From contig NZ_QUZH01000012.1 in NCBI RefSeq assembly GCF_009761675.1, positions 62,001 to 126,000 of the forward strand: a stretch of DNA of 64,000 nucleotides. Reading direction: 5' to 3'. The position numbers and the translations under genes were made by a program. This DNA is from Bhargavaea sp. CC-171006 (GTDB taxonomy: Bacteria; Bacillota; Bacilli; Bacillales_A; Planococcaceae). Under the pieces are notes generated by a model. That model saw only the letters and a list, made by a program, of their open reading frames with translations. It searched no databases and had not been told where the DNA came from. Below are positions 1 through 8,640 of this stretch, in pieces; position 1 is the first letter of the stretch, and each line of letters opens with the position of its first letter.

Positions 1-754
1 TATACGGGTGGCGCGGTTTGCGGAACAGTGTCCGCACATCGCTATATTCGACAACCTGTCCGGCGTACATGACTGCTACGTAGTCGCATGTTTCCGCAAC
101 CACGCCAAGGTCGTGGGTGATGAGGATAATTGACATGCCCAGGCGGTTCTGGAGATCCTTCATCAGGCCGAGGATCTGGGCCTGGATCGTTACGTCGAGC
201 GCGGTGGTCGGCTCATCCGCGACAAGAACCTCCGGGTTACATGCCAGGGCCATCGCGATCATGACACGCTGGCGCATACCGCCTGACAGTTCATAAGGGT
301 ATTGAGTGACACGTTTTTCCGGAGACGGGATGCCGACCAGCTTCAGCAGGTCGACGGATTTCGCCATCGCCTGTTTTTTATTCATGCCCTGGTGGGTCGT
401 AAGGGACTCCGAGATCTGCTGGCCGACCGTAAAGACCGGGTTCAGCGATGTCATCGGCTCCTGGAAGATCATCGAAATCTTATTTCCGCGGAGACTCCGC
501 ATCTTCTTTTCCGAGAAATCAAGGATGTTCTCGCCTTTATAGCGGATTTCGCCGTCGACCACCTTGCCATTTTCCGCGAGGAGCCGGAGGATCGACAGAG
601 AAGTGATACTCTTGCCGGACCCCGACTCGCCCACGATTCCTAGTGTTTTACCTTTCGGGACGGAGAAGCTCACGCCGTCGACGGCTTTGACTTCCCCCTC
701 GTCCGTGAAGAAAGAGGTGCGCAGGCCGCGCACGTCCAAAATCGTTTCTTCCAA
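1..754 (-). CDS. ABC importer ATP-binding subunit, DppD/OppD type (partial)
   Basis: ATPase subunit of a dipeptide/oligopeptide/nickel-class importer, acting on the cytoplasmic face with the two permeases just upstream. About 251 N-terminal codons are visible; the C-terminus lies beyond the left edge. The start is a TTG at 754, preceded by TAAGGAGGAA at ideal spacing; no ATG fits. The Walker A motif GESGSGKS is at residues 42-49, followed by the signature LSGGMRQRV and the switch [10 protein letters not shown]. It is last in a leftward operon, 35 bases after the DppB-like gene. Substrate cannot be read from the ATPase. Confidence 0.92.
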   Translation of the reverse strand, partial: MEETILDVRGLRTSFFTDEGEVKAVDGVSFSVPKGKTLGIVGESGSGKSITSLSILRLLAENGKVVDGEIRYKGENILDFSEKKMRSLRGNKISMIFQEPMTSLNPVFTVGQQISESLTTHQGMNKKQAMAKSVDLLKLVGIPSPEKRVTQYPYELSGGMRQRVMIAMALACNPEVLVADEPTTALDVTIQAQILGLMKDLQNRLGMSIILITHDLGVVAETCDYVAVMYAGQVVEYSDVRTLFRKPRHPY

Positions 755-789
755 TGATCTTTCCTCCTTAGGCCGTTGGCCGGGACCGA

Positions 790-1731
790 TCAGTTCAGGT
801 CGATCCGCTTGTTGAGCAGTTTATATGAGATATCCACAATCAGGTTAACGAAAACGAACAGGACTGACAGTACCAGTACGGCACCCTGAACAATCGGGAA
901 GTCGCGCTGGGTGATGGCTTGTACGGTCAGGCGGCCCATGCCATTGATGGCAAAGATCGTCTCTGTCAGGACCGCGCCGCCGAGGAAGCCGCCGAATTCA
1001 AGACCGACAACCGTTACGACAGGGATGAGCGCATTCTTGAGCGCGTGCCGGTATGTAACGATGCGGTCGGTGAGCCCTTTTGCCCGCGCCGTCCGGATGT
1101 AGTCCTGGTTGATGACCTCAAGCATCGAAGACCGCGTCATGCGGGCGATGATCGCCGCGCCTCCCGTTCCGAGCGTGATGACCGGCAGGATGACCTGGCG
1201 CCAGCTGTCGCCCCAGCCGGACGGGCGCAATTTCGCCCAATCGGGCAGCCAGTCCCCGCCGATGGCGAACCAGTCGATCAGGACAAGGCCCAGCCAGAAG
1301 TTCGGCATGGAGAGGCCGAACAGCGCCACTATCATAATCGCCGTATCGGCCAGCGTATAGCGCCGGACGGCCGATATAATCCCCGCCATCAGTCCAATGA
1401 AGACGGCGAGGACGGTAGCATAGAATGATAATTCCACCGTGACCCAAAAACGGGTTGCGATTTCGTCTGAAACGGCGCGGCCGCTCCGGACGGAATTTCC
1501 GAGGTCGCCCTGGAGGACGCCACTCATATAGTTGAAATATTGGATATGGATCGGGTCATTCAGGCCGAGACGTTCCTCGATCTGCCTGACTGTCTGCTCC
1601 GATGCACCTTCGCCTGCGATGATCTGGGCCGGGTTGCCCGGGATCAGATGCATCAGGGAGAAGACGAGAATGGAGACACCGATCAGCACCGGGATAGTCT
1701 GAAGGACCCGCCGGATGATGTATTTGAGCAT
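790..1731 (-). CDS. ABC importer permease, DppB/OppB type
   Basis: Inner-membrane permease of the peptide/nickel importer family; 313 residues, normal for DppB. The N-terminus has the usual first helix and the conserved HLIPGNP stretch. The cytoplasmic EAA loop is visible as [21 protein letters not shown], which docks the ATPase. The C-terminus ends in [10 protein letters not shown], typical of the family. It lies 15 bases downstream of the DppC-like gene and is followed by the ATPase, so the three form one transcription unit. Confidence 0.93.
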   Translation of the reverse strand: MLKYIIRRVLQTIPVLIGVSILVFSLMHLIPGNPAQIIAGEGASEQTVRQIEERLGLNDPIHIQYFNYMSGVLQGDLGNSVRSGRAVSDEIATRFWVTVELSFYATVLAVFIGLMAGIISAVRRYTLADTAIMIVALFGLSMPNFWLGLVLIDWFAIGGDWLPDWAKLRPSGWGDSWRQVILPVITLGTGGAAIIARMTRSSMLEVINQDYIRTARAKGLTDRIVTYRHALKNALIPVVTVVGLEFGGFLGGAVLTETIFAINGMGRLTVQAITQRDFPIVQGAVLVLSVLFVFVNLIVDISYKLLNKRIDLN

Positions 1732-1746
1732 TTCGCTTCTCCCTCC

Positions 1747-2640
1747 TTATTTGTTCGCTTTCGGGTCAAGCGCATCGCGCAGCCCGTCGCCGAAGATATT
1801 GAATGCAAGAACGACAAGGACGATGGCAATCCCCGGAATCAGGATCATGTGCGGAGATTCCGCCATGTACGAACGTCCCGCAGAGAGCATTGCGCCCCAC
1901 TCAGGCGTCGGCGGCTGCGCACCGAGGCCGAGGAATGACAGTCCGGCCGCAGTCAGGACCGCAGTCGCGATCCGGAGCGTCGCCTGGACGATGATCGGTG
2001 ACAGGACGTTCGGCAGGATGTGCTTGAAGATGATCCGGAAGTCGGAAGCCCCGAGCGCCCTCATGGCATCGATATATTCAAGCTTACGTACCGACAGGGT
2101 CGACCCGCGCACGATCCGCGCAAAGGCAGGGACCGAGAAGATCCCGATTGCGATGATCATGTTCTGGATGCTGCCCCCGAGCACACTCACGATGGCGAGC
2201 GCCAGGAGAATCCCCGGGAAGGCGAGCAGGATGTCCATGAGACGCATGATGATTGTGTCGACTTTGCCGCCGTAGTATCCGGCAATGATTCCGAACAGGA
2301 CACCGACGATTCCGCCGATCACTACCGATACGAACCCGACAATCAGCGTCAGCCCTGTCCCGTGAATGATCCGCGAAAAGATATCCCGGCCATAGTTGTC
2401 AGTCCCAAACCAGTGCTCCGCAGATGGAGGCTGGAGCTTGTTGGTGATATCCGTGGCGTTCGGATCGGCGCTTACAAGCATCGGTCCGAAGATGGCCACC
2501 AAGATGAAAAACAGCACAACAATCCCGCCTACAAGGGCCGACTTGTTCTTTTTGAATCGTTTCCAAAAGCCCTTATAGAGTTCGAGTCGAGGATTGTAAG
2601 CCTTTTCACCCGAGGAGGCTCCGGCTGTTTGCTCAGACAT
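1747..2640 (-). CDS. ABC importer permease, DppC/OppC type
   Basis: Second permease of the importer, 297 residues. An OppC N-terminal segment (FWKRFKKNKSALVGG and the first helix) precedes the BPD transport domain; the EAA loop reads DAMRALGASDFRIIFKHILPN. The frame is open 49 codons further upstream, but the start is placed at the ATG at 2640 because GAAAGAGGG lies before it and the protein then begins MSEQTAG, ahead of the conserved region. First gene of the leftward operon, divergent from the substrate-binding proteins. Confidence 0.92.
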   Translation of the reverse strand: MSEQTAGASSGEKAYNPRLELYKGFWKRFKKNKSALVGGIVVLFFILVAIFGPMLVSADPNATDITNKLQPPSAEHWFGTDNYGRDIFSRIIHGTGLTLIVGFVSVVIGGIVGVLFGIIAGYYGGKVDTIIMRLMDILLAFPGILLALAIVSVLGGSIQNMIIAIGIFSVPAFARIVRGSTLSVRKLEYIDAMRALGASDFRIIFKHILPNVLSPIIVQATLRIATAVLTAAGLSFLGLGAQPPTPEWGAMLSAGRSYMAESPHMILIPGIAIVLVVLAFNIFGDGLRDALDPKANK

Positions 2641-2864
2641 AGTAATCCCTCTTTCCCCTTGGCGGCAATGAGGTGCCGCCTTTTTCTCAATATCTATAAT
2701 CGATAGTCTACCATGAATAGTGTGAATTCGACACATGAATTTAAATACGGAAAAGTACAAAAAGATAATAATTTTTGATACTTTCAAATTACCTTTTTCT
2801 CTCTATCGGGTTGAAGCGCGAAAGAGTTCATACATTTATATCAACAGTATTCGCAAGACGACTA
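2641..2864. other. Divergent intergenic region between permease operon and binding protein
   Basis: AT-rich spacer of about 310 bases (to 2952) separating the leftward dpp-type operon from the rightward binding-protein gene. A 7-bp stem hairpin (GGCGGCA at 2661-2667, TGCCGCC at 2674-2680) sits about 20 bases before the permease start and would lie in its leader. No convincing leftward -35/-10 pair could be fixed; TAGACT and TATAG-like words occur on the minus strand around 2695-2715. No gene seen. Confidence 0.5.
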
Positions 2865-2893
2865 TTGTCACCAACAATTTGGTATGGTATATT
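2865..2893 (+). promoter_or_regulatory. Sigma-A promoter of the first binding-protein gene
   Basis: TTGTCA (2865-2870), 17-base spacer, TATATT (2888-2893). Transcription would begin near 2900, giving a leader of about 50 bases before the start codon at 2953. Confidence 0.75.
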
Positions 2894-2952
2894 CTTTCTG
2901 AATATTGCGGTCGATTGCGCAATATCAAAAACAAAATAGGGGGAGAATTTGC

Positions 2953-4569
2953 ATGAAGAATAAGCGCAGCTCTTTGTTGCTCTTGATCCTGATGCTGGTC
3001 GTTTCCATGTTCCTCGCGGCATGTGCCGGCGGCGGAAATGACAGCGCTTCCGACAGCGGCAGCGAAGGTGAAGAGGGCACAACAGAAGGCGGCGGCGAAG
3101 GCGGCGACCTCATTCTCGCAGTCCTTTCCGATGCTTCTTCGCTTGATCCGGCCGGATCAAACGATGTTCCGTCCTCCAACATCCAGGCAAATGTCTTTGA
3201 AACACTTGTCAACCGCAATGATGACAACGAAATCGAGCCTGGCCTTGCGACGGAATGGAACGCAATCGACGATACAACTTGGGAGTTCAAACTCCAGGAA
3301 GGCGTCAAATTCCATGACGGCGAAGAGTTCAACGCAGAAGCAGTCAAGAAAAGCCTTGACCGCGTACGCGACCCTGAAATCGCATCTCCTCGCTTCTTCC
3401 TCTTCGAGATGATTGAGAGCGTGGATGTCGTGGACGACTATACAGTCCAGATCAAGACTGCTTATCCATTTGCACCGCTTCTCGCCCACCTGTCCCATAA
3501 CGGCGGCAGCATCATCAGCCCTAAGTCCATCGAAGAAGACTACGCGGCTATGGAAAATGGCGAAGAACCGGGTTCTGTCATCTCCGAGAACCCTGTAGGT
3601 ACCGGCTTCTTCAAATTTGAAAGCTGGAAGCCAGGTTCCGAGATCAAACTCGTGAAGAATGAAGACTATTGGAACGAACCGGCAAAGGTCGACTCCGTCA
3701 CATTCAAGGTCGTCCCTGAAGCCGCTACACGTGTAGCCGAGCTTGAAACGGGCAACGCACACATCATCGACCCGGTTCAGCCTAACGAAGTTCAGCAGAT
3801 CAATGACTCCGGCAGCGGAACGGTTCACCAGAAGCCATCTTCGAGCCTCTCGTACATCGGCTTCAACACGGAAAAAGAACCGTTTAACGATGTCCGCGTC
3901 CGCCAGGCGATCTCGATGCTCGTAAACAAAGAAGATATCATCTCCGGCGTCTACGAAGGATTCGGCATCCCGGCGAAAGGTCCTCTTGCACCTGGCATCT
4001 TCGGGTACAACGAAGACGCAAAACCGATCGAGTACAACGTTGAAGAAGCGAAAAAGCTGCTTGAAGAAGCAGGCTATGCGGACGGCTTCTCCACAAGTAT
4101 CTGGACAAACGACAACCCGCAGCGCGTTGATGCAGCGGTCCTTCTCCAGCAAGAGCTGAAGAAAGTCAATATCGACGTCAAGATCGAACAAATGGAATTC
4201 GGTACGTACCTCGACCAGACGGCTGCAGGCGAGCATGATATGTTCATTCTCGGCTGGTCCAACCCGACAGGCGATGCGGACTACGGCATGTATGCCCTAT
4301 TCCACTCGTCCCAGAAGGGTGACCCGGGCAACCGCTCGTTCTACGAGAACCCTGAAGTCGACAAGCTTCTTGACGAAGGCCGCCAGGAAACCGATCCTGA
4401 TGCCCGCCAAGAAATCTACAACAAGGTTCAGGAACTCCTGATCGAAGACGCACCAATGGTCTATATCCATCACCAGGAATACCTGACAGGTCTTGCAAAT
4501 GGCGTTGAAGGCTTTGATATCGACACTTCCGGTATCTACCAGCTCAAGAACGTCACTCTGTCCGAGTAA
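2953..4569 (+). CDS. Peptide ABC transporter substrate-binding lipoprotein (copy 1)
   Basis: Extracellular, lipid-anchored binding protein (SBP_bac_5 family) that delivers substrate to the divergent permeases. 538 residues: signal peptide with lipobox LAAC and Cys24, a Gly/Glu/Ser-rich linker, then the mature domain beginning GGDLILAVLSDAS. Family hallmarks such as WEFKLQEGVKFHDG are clear. The start at 2953 follows GGGGGAG; 16 codons further upstream are open but have no ribosome site. It is about 70% identical by eye to the next gene, so the two arose by duplication. Confidence 0.94.
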   Translation: MKNKRSSLLLLILMLVVSMFLAACAGGGNDSASDSGSEGEEGTTEGGGEGGDLILAVLSDASSLDPAGSNDVPSSNIQANVFETLVNRNDDNEIEPGLATEWNAIDDTTWEFKLQEGVKFHDGEEFNAEAVKKSLDRVRDPEIASPRFFLFEMIESVDVVDDYTVQIKTAYPFAPLLAHLSHNGGSIISPKSIEEDYAAMENGEEPGSVISENPVGTGFFKFESWKPGSEIKLVKNEDYWNEPAKVDSVTFKVVPEAATRVAELETGNAHIIDPVQPNEVQQINDSGSGTVHQKPSSSLSYIGFNTEKEPFNDVRVRQAISMLVNKEDIISGVYEGFGIPAKGPLAPGIFGYNEDAKPIEYNVEEAKKLLEEAGYADGFSTSIWTNDNPQRVDAAVLLQQELKKVNIDVKIEQMEFGTYLDQTAAGEHDMFILGWSNPTGDADYGMYALFHSSQKGDPGNRSFYENPEVDKLLDEGRQETDPDARQEIYNKVQELLIEDAPMVYIHHQEYLTGLANGVEGFDIDTSGIYQLKNVTLSE

Positions 4570-4573
4570 TCCC

Positions 4574-4611
4574 AAAAGAGGAGCCTCCCGCTATTGCGGG
4601 AGGCTCCTTTT
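4574..4611 (+). terminator. Intrinsic terminator after binding protein 1
   Basis: 12-bp stem GGAGCCTCCCGC / GCGGGAGGCTCC with a TATT loop, followed by TTTT. It isolates the two binding-protein genes transcriptionally. Confidence 0.9.
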
Positions 4612-4705
4612 GTGTCTTTTAATTTTTCTTGGCGGAAGTCCAGAATCTTTGCGGTTTTGCAAACGCTCTCTTGATTTTTGGCTGATAATGGCCGGTGAAC
4701 ACCTA

Positions 4706-4734
4706 TTGTTCGTGTCAGTTTTGTGTGATATATT
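4706..4734 (+). promoter_or_regulatory. Sigma-A promoter of the second binding-protein gene
   Basis: TTGTTC (4706-4711), 17-base spacer, TATATT (4729-4734); same -10 and spacing as the promoter of copy 1, so the paralogues can be expressed independently. Confidence 0.65.
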
Positions 4735-4786
4735 TCAGAAATATCGCATTAGACATAATTAGCGGTAAAAAAAGGGGGATAACACC

Positions 4787-6382
4787 ATGAGAAAGAACAC
4801 AAAACTGCTCCTGATCCTGACCCTTGTGCTGTCCATGTTCCTTGCGGCATGTGCCGGCGGCGGCCAGGAAGACGCCGGCGGTGACAACAGCAACAAAGAA
4901 AGCGGTTCAGCGTCCGGCGGCGACCTGATCCTTGCGGTCCTGTCCGATGCATCGACACTGGATCCTCAGGGCTCGAACGATGTTCCGTCCAACAATATCC
5001 ATAACAATCTGTTCGACACGCTTGTCGAACTGAACGACGAAAACGAAATCGTTCCAAGCTTGGCAACAGAGTGGAAAACGATCGATGAGACGACGTGGGA
5101 GTTTAAGCTCCGTGAAGGAGTGAAATTCCACGACGGCACAGATTTCACCGCTGAAGCGGTCAAGAAAACCTTTGACCGTGTGCGTGACCCGAAAGTGGCA
5201 TCCGGGAAAGCCTATCTGTATGAAATGCTCGAGAGCGTGGAAGTCATCGATGACCACACCGTACAGATCAAAACGGCTTATCCGTTCTCGCCGCTCCTCT
5301 CCCACCTGTCCCACTCCGGCGGCGCCATCATCAGTCCAAAGCTGATCGATGAAGACTATGCGGCGATGGAGAACGGTGAAGAGCCGGGCTCTGCCATCAA
5401 CCAGCATCCTGTCGGCACCGGTTTCTTCAAATTCGAAAGCTGGGATCCGGGTGTTGCCGTCAAGCTCGTGAAAAACGAAGACTACTGGAACGGCGCACCT
5501 AAAGTGGACTCCGTTACATTCAAGGTCATTCCGGAAAGCGCGACACGCCTTGCAGAACTCGAAACCGGCAATGCCCATATCATCGACCCGCTCCAGCCGA
5601 ACGAAGTGGCACAGATTGAAGGCGGCGATTACGGAACCGTCAACAAGCAGCTTTCCCGCGCCCTGTCGTTTGTCGGGTTCAACACGGAAAAAGAGCCGTT
5701 CAACGATGTCCGCGTCCGTCAGGCCATCTCGATGATGATTGATAACGAAGAGATCGTAAACGGCATCTATGAAGGATACGGCGTTCCTGCCCACGGTCCG
5801 CTGTCCCCTGGCACCTTCGCTTATGATGAAAACATCAAAGGCCTCGGATACAATCCGGAAGAAGCGAAAAAACTCCTTGAAGAAGCCGGCTACGGCGACG
5901 GATTCAAGACGACCATCATCACCAATGACAACCCACAGCGGATCGACATCGCTGTCCTCCTCCAGCAGAAGCTGAAGGAACTGAACATCGACGTGAAAGT
6001 CGAGCAGATGGAGTTCGGCTCCTACCTGGAAACACTGACAGCCGGCGAGCAGGATATGTACCAGCTGGGCTGGTCCAACGCAACCGGTGACGCCGACAAC
6101 GGACTCTACTCCCTCTTCCATTCCTCGCAGAAAGGGACGGGAGCAAACAAGGCATTCTACGGCAATCCTGAAGTAGACAAGCTTCTGGATGCCGGCCGCG
6201 CAGAAATCGATGAAGCGAAGCGCAAAGAGATTTACGACCAGCTTCAGCAGATTCTGATCGAAGAAGCTCCGATTTCCTACATTCACCACCAGGAGTACCT
6301 GACCGGTGTCGCCAACAATGTTGAAGGTTTCAGCGTCGACCCTAGCGGCTACTATCAGCTTAAAGACGTCACGCTGAATTGA
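4787..6382 (+). CDS. Peptide ABC transporter substrate-binding lipoprotein (copy 2)
   Basis: Second SBP_bac_5 lipoprotein, 531 residues, lipobox LAAC with Cys22, linker, then GGDLILAVLSDAS as in copy 1. The start follows AAGGGGGAT. Similarity to copy 1 runs over the whole length, with the linker and several binding-lobe loops most different. That suggests partly different ligands for one shared permease, which is inference. It has its own promoter and terminator. Confidence 0.94.
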   Translation: MRKNTKLLLILTLVLSMFLAACAGGGQEDAGGDNSNKESGSASGGDLILAVLSDASTLDPQGSNDVPSNNIHNNLFDTLVELNDENEIVPSLATEWKTIDETTWEFKLREGVKFHDGTDFTAEAVKKTFDRVRDPKVASGKAYLYEMLESVEVIDDHTVQIKTAYPFSPLLSHLSHSGGAIISPKLIDEDYAAMENGEEPGSAINQHPVGTGFFKFESWDPGVAVKLVKNEDYWNGAPKVDSVTFKVIPESATRLAELETGNAHIIDPLQPNEVAQIEGGDYGTVNKQLSRALSFVGFNTEKEPFNDVRVRQAISMMIDNEEIVNGIYEGYGVPAHGPLSPGTFAYDENIKGLGYNPEEAKKLLEEAGYGDGFKTTIITNDNPQRIDIAVLLQQKLKELNIDVKVEQMEFGSYLETLTAGEQDMYQLGWSNATGDADNGLYSLFHSSQKGTGANKAFYGNPEVDKLLDAGRAEIDEAKRKEIYDQLQQILIEEAPISYIHHQEYLTGVANNVEGFSVDPSGYYQLKDVTLN

Positions 6383-6389
6383 TGAAGAC

Positions 6390-6428
6390 AAAAAACTCCC
6401 TTCCGCTTTTGCGGGAGGGAGTTTTTTT
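6390..6428. terminator. Bidirectional terminator between binding protein 2 and hflX
   Basis: AAAAAACTCCCTTCCGC / GCGGGAGGGAGTTTTTT stem with a TTTT loop. It is A-rich on one side and T-rich on the other, so it can stop convergent transcription from both sides. Confidence 0.88.
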
Positions 6429-6438
6429 CTCAGGCAAA

Positions 6439-7716
6439 TTATTCTTCAGGCGGAGCGAGAAACTCACTGAAGCGGCTCCGGTCGGCCTCTCTGATTTCAA
6501 CATCCATGAGTGTTCCGTCCTCCGTGTACTCCGTCTCTTTTACATCTGCACGCTCATTCAGGTACGAGACAACATCTCCACGGCCGAACGGGACCAGCAG
6601 CCTGACCCTGACGTAATCCCCGAAGATTTTCGAAGCGATCATGCCGGTCAGCTCACTGATGTCACCGGAATCCTTCGCAGAAATCCAGATACTGTTTCCT
6701 TGAGTTCTCGGATGCTCAAGGCCTGCAAGATCAGACTTATTGTATACATGCACTTCCGGGATGCCTTCGATGCCGATGTCGGCGAGCGTGTCCTCTGTGA
6801 CGTCCATCATGTAGCGGTGCTCAGGGTGGGATACATCGACGACATGGAGCAGAAGATCCGCATCAGCTGCCTCCTCAAGTGTCGAACGGAACGCCTTCAC
6901 TAGGTGATGGGGAAGCTTCCCGACGAATCCGACCGTGTCAGTCAGCAGAAATTCCCGGTTGTCCTGCAGATGAATGTTCCGCACCGATGTATCCAATGTC
7001 GCAAACAGCATGTCCCGCTCGAGCACATTTCTGCCTGCCCCGTCTCCGATGCCCTCAAGCATCGAGTTCATGATCGTCGATTTGCCCGCATTCGTGTAGC
7101 CGACAAGCGAGACGACCGGTACATCACGTTTTACCCGCCGCTTCCGCTGCGTTTCACGATGACTTTTCACCGATTCCAATTCTCGGCGCAAGCGTGCAAT
7201 CTGGTCTTCGATCCTCCGGCGGTCGAGTTCAAGTTTCGTCTCACCGGGACCGCGGGTTGCAACGCCGCCGCCCGTCGAACCTGCCTGCCGGCTGAGCGAG
7301 GCGCGCAGGCCGACGAGACGCGGCAGCATGTACTGCAGCTGTGCCAGTTCCACCTGGAGCTGCGCCTCACGGGTTTTCGCCCTTCTCGCAAAGATATCCA
7401 GAATGAGCATCGTCCGGTCGATCACCTTTGTATCAAGTTCCGTTTCCAGATTCCTGATTTGTGAAGGTGACAGCTCATCGTTGAATATGACGAGATTGGA
7501 ATCCGTCTCATCGTGGAACATAAGGATCTCCTTCACCTTTCCGGAGCCGATGTAGTGGCTCGGATTCGGGCGCTCGAGATTCTGCGTGACCTTGCCGGAA
7601 ACCTCCACGCCACAGGCCTCCGCAAGGCTTGCGAGCTCTTCCATCGAATAGTCAAACTGCTCATCGTCATCCAGCCGGACGCCGACGAGCACGGCCCGTT
7701 CCAGTATTTCTTCCAT
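6439..7716 (-). CDS. hflX: GTPase HflX
   Basis: Ribosome-associated GTPase that splits stalled or stress-inactivated 70S ribosomes. 425 residues: N-terminal HflX domain with the family motif YIGSGKVKE, a Arg/Lys-rich helical linker, then the G domain with P-loop VGYTNAGKST near residue 205, DTVGFVGKLPHHLV (G3/switch II) and NKSD (G4). GGAGGGG lies before the ATG at 7716. A short gap separates it from the upstream glyoxalase-like gene on the same strand, so co-transcription is likely. Confidence 0.95.
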   Translation of the reverse strand: MEEILERAVLVGVRLDDDEQFDYSMEELASLAEACGVEVSGKVTQNLERPNPSHYIGSGKVKEILMFHDETDSNLVIFNDELSPSQIRNLETELDTKVIDRTMLILDIFARRAKTREAQLQVELAQLQYMLPRLVGLRASLSRQAGSTGGGVATRGPGETKLELDRRRIEDQIARLRRELESVKSHRETQRKRRVKRDVPVVSLVGYTNAGKSTIMNSMLEGIGDGAGRNVLERDMLFATLDTSVRNIHLQDNREFLLTDTVGFVGKLPHHLVKAFRSTLEEAADADLLLHVVDVSHPEHRYMMDVTEDTLADIGIEGIPEVHVYNKSDLAGLEHPRTQGNSIWISAKDSGDISELTGMIASKIFGDYVRVRLLVPFGRGDVVSYLNERADVKETEYTEDGTLMDVEIREADRSRFSEFLAPPEE

Positions 7717-7770
7717 TAAATCCCCTCCAGTTGTGGCTGCCTGTCCTCAGTATACCCGTCCGGCAAGACT

Positions 7771-8472
7771 TCAGCGCATTCCATCATGAGTGAGGATGAC
7801 ATCAGCCAGGCGCTCGGGCTCCTTTCCCCGCTTAAAGACCAGTTCGGCATTCTCAAGCACGAGCCGGTTGCCTGCCGGCTTGCCGAGTCCGAGCATTTCA
7901 GCCCAGCGGCCTGCTGTCGCTTCCGGCTCCCTGACAAGGAAGACCGCCTCCGTGATGCGGGATGCCAGGTTTTCTTCAGGCATCGTTCCTGATGAGAGCA
8001 GCTGCTTCATCCGGACATCGTCCTCCATTCCCCAGTCGATAAAAAATGGTTTCGGCAGATCGTCCCCGATCTCCTCGTCAATGAAGAGCAGTTTCCACTC
8101 CAGCAGATCTCCCGATGCCGTCCTTCTTGAAGCCTCCTGGACGCCGGTTGTCCGGAAACCTTTTTCGTTTAACCTCTCATCGAACTCATACAAGTTTCCC
8201 GGCCTCAGGCAGATCGTCCCCCACCCGGGGCCGTATGCCGCCAGGTCATGGACCAGAAGACGTGCCAGTGGCTGAGTGCTCGTCTCGGCAATTTCCGGCT
8301 TTTCCACAGAGAGCGCTTCAATATAGGCATTCCTAGCATAGTAAAGCGCATTTTGCGTTCCCCACTGCTCATGCCGGCCGCCCGGTGCTCCGTTCATCCC
8401 CTGTTCCTTCCACGCGGCCGCATCCTCCTCAGGCGTCCGATTGCTCAAATAAACTGCATGGTCCAGTTTCAA
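7771..8472 (-). CDS. Glyoxalase-like (VOC superfamily) protein
   Basis: Cytoplasmic protein of 233 residues opening with KLDHAVYLSN, the typical first strand of glyoxalase-like domains (resembles Glyoxalase_3). The C-terminal part (DVRMKQLLSSG onward) looks like a second, weaker repeat of the fold. The start is TTG at 8472, directly after AAGGAGAG; 21 further codons are open upstream but lack a ribosome site. Substrate unknown. It precedes hflX on the same strand. Confidence 0.75.
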   Translation of the reverse strand: MKLDHAVYLSNRTPEEDAAAWKEQGMNGAPGGRHEQWGTQNALYYARNAYIEALSVEKPEIAETSTQPLARLLVHDLAAYGPGWGTICLRPGNLYEFDERLNEKGFRTTGVQEASRRTASGDLLEWKLLFIDEEIGDDLPKPFFIDWGMEDDVRMKQLLSSGTMPEENLASRITEAVFLVREPEATAGRWAEMLGLGKPAGNRLVLENAELVFKRGKEPERLADVILTHDGMR

Positions 8473-8560
8473 ATTGCTCTCTCCTTTCGATATTTTCCGA
8501 CAAAAGTAGTCAATTAGACCTAACTTTTCCGTCAATTTCCGTTTTAGCCTTGAAGCCCCC

Positions 8561-8585
8561 GTTCATCTTCGTTACCCTCGGGTAT
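8561..8585 (+). promoter_or_regulatory. Candidate sigma-B promoter of the betaine transporter
   Basis: GTTCAT (8561-8566), 13-base spacer, GGGTAT (8580-8585). The -10 matches the Bacillus sigma-B consensus exactly and the -35 at four of six positions. Osmotic or general-stress induction of such transporters is known in relatives; here it is inferred. Confidence 0.5.
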
Positions 8586-8590
8586 ACATC

Positions 8591-8613
8591 TATTATGTAA
8601 CCCTTACATAATA
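8591..8613. promoter_or_regulatory. Perfect palindrome (probable operator) before the betaine transporter
   Basis: TATTATGTAA (8591-8600), CCC, TTACATAATA (8604-8613): a 10-bp inverted repeat with a 3-base centre. It lies just downstream of the promoter and about 28 bases before the start codon, placed to act as a repressor roadblock. The cognate regulator is not in the window as far as can be told. Confidence 0.6.
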
Positions 8614-8640
8614 AAACCAAATTAACAGAAGGAGAGGAAC

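Noticed and set aside
2661-2680. Rightward terminator GGCGGCA...TGCCGCC with T-run
   Set aside because: No rightward gene precedes it; it lies in the leader of the leftward permease operon and was described there as a hairpin only.
4907-6391. Long leftward open frame of about 494 codons opposite binding protein 2
   Set aside because: Antisense shadow caused by strong codon bias of the real gene; no ribosome site or family motif. The same holds for the leftward frames opposite binding protein 1 (3157-4236) and the MMPL gene (32250-33473).
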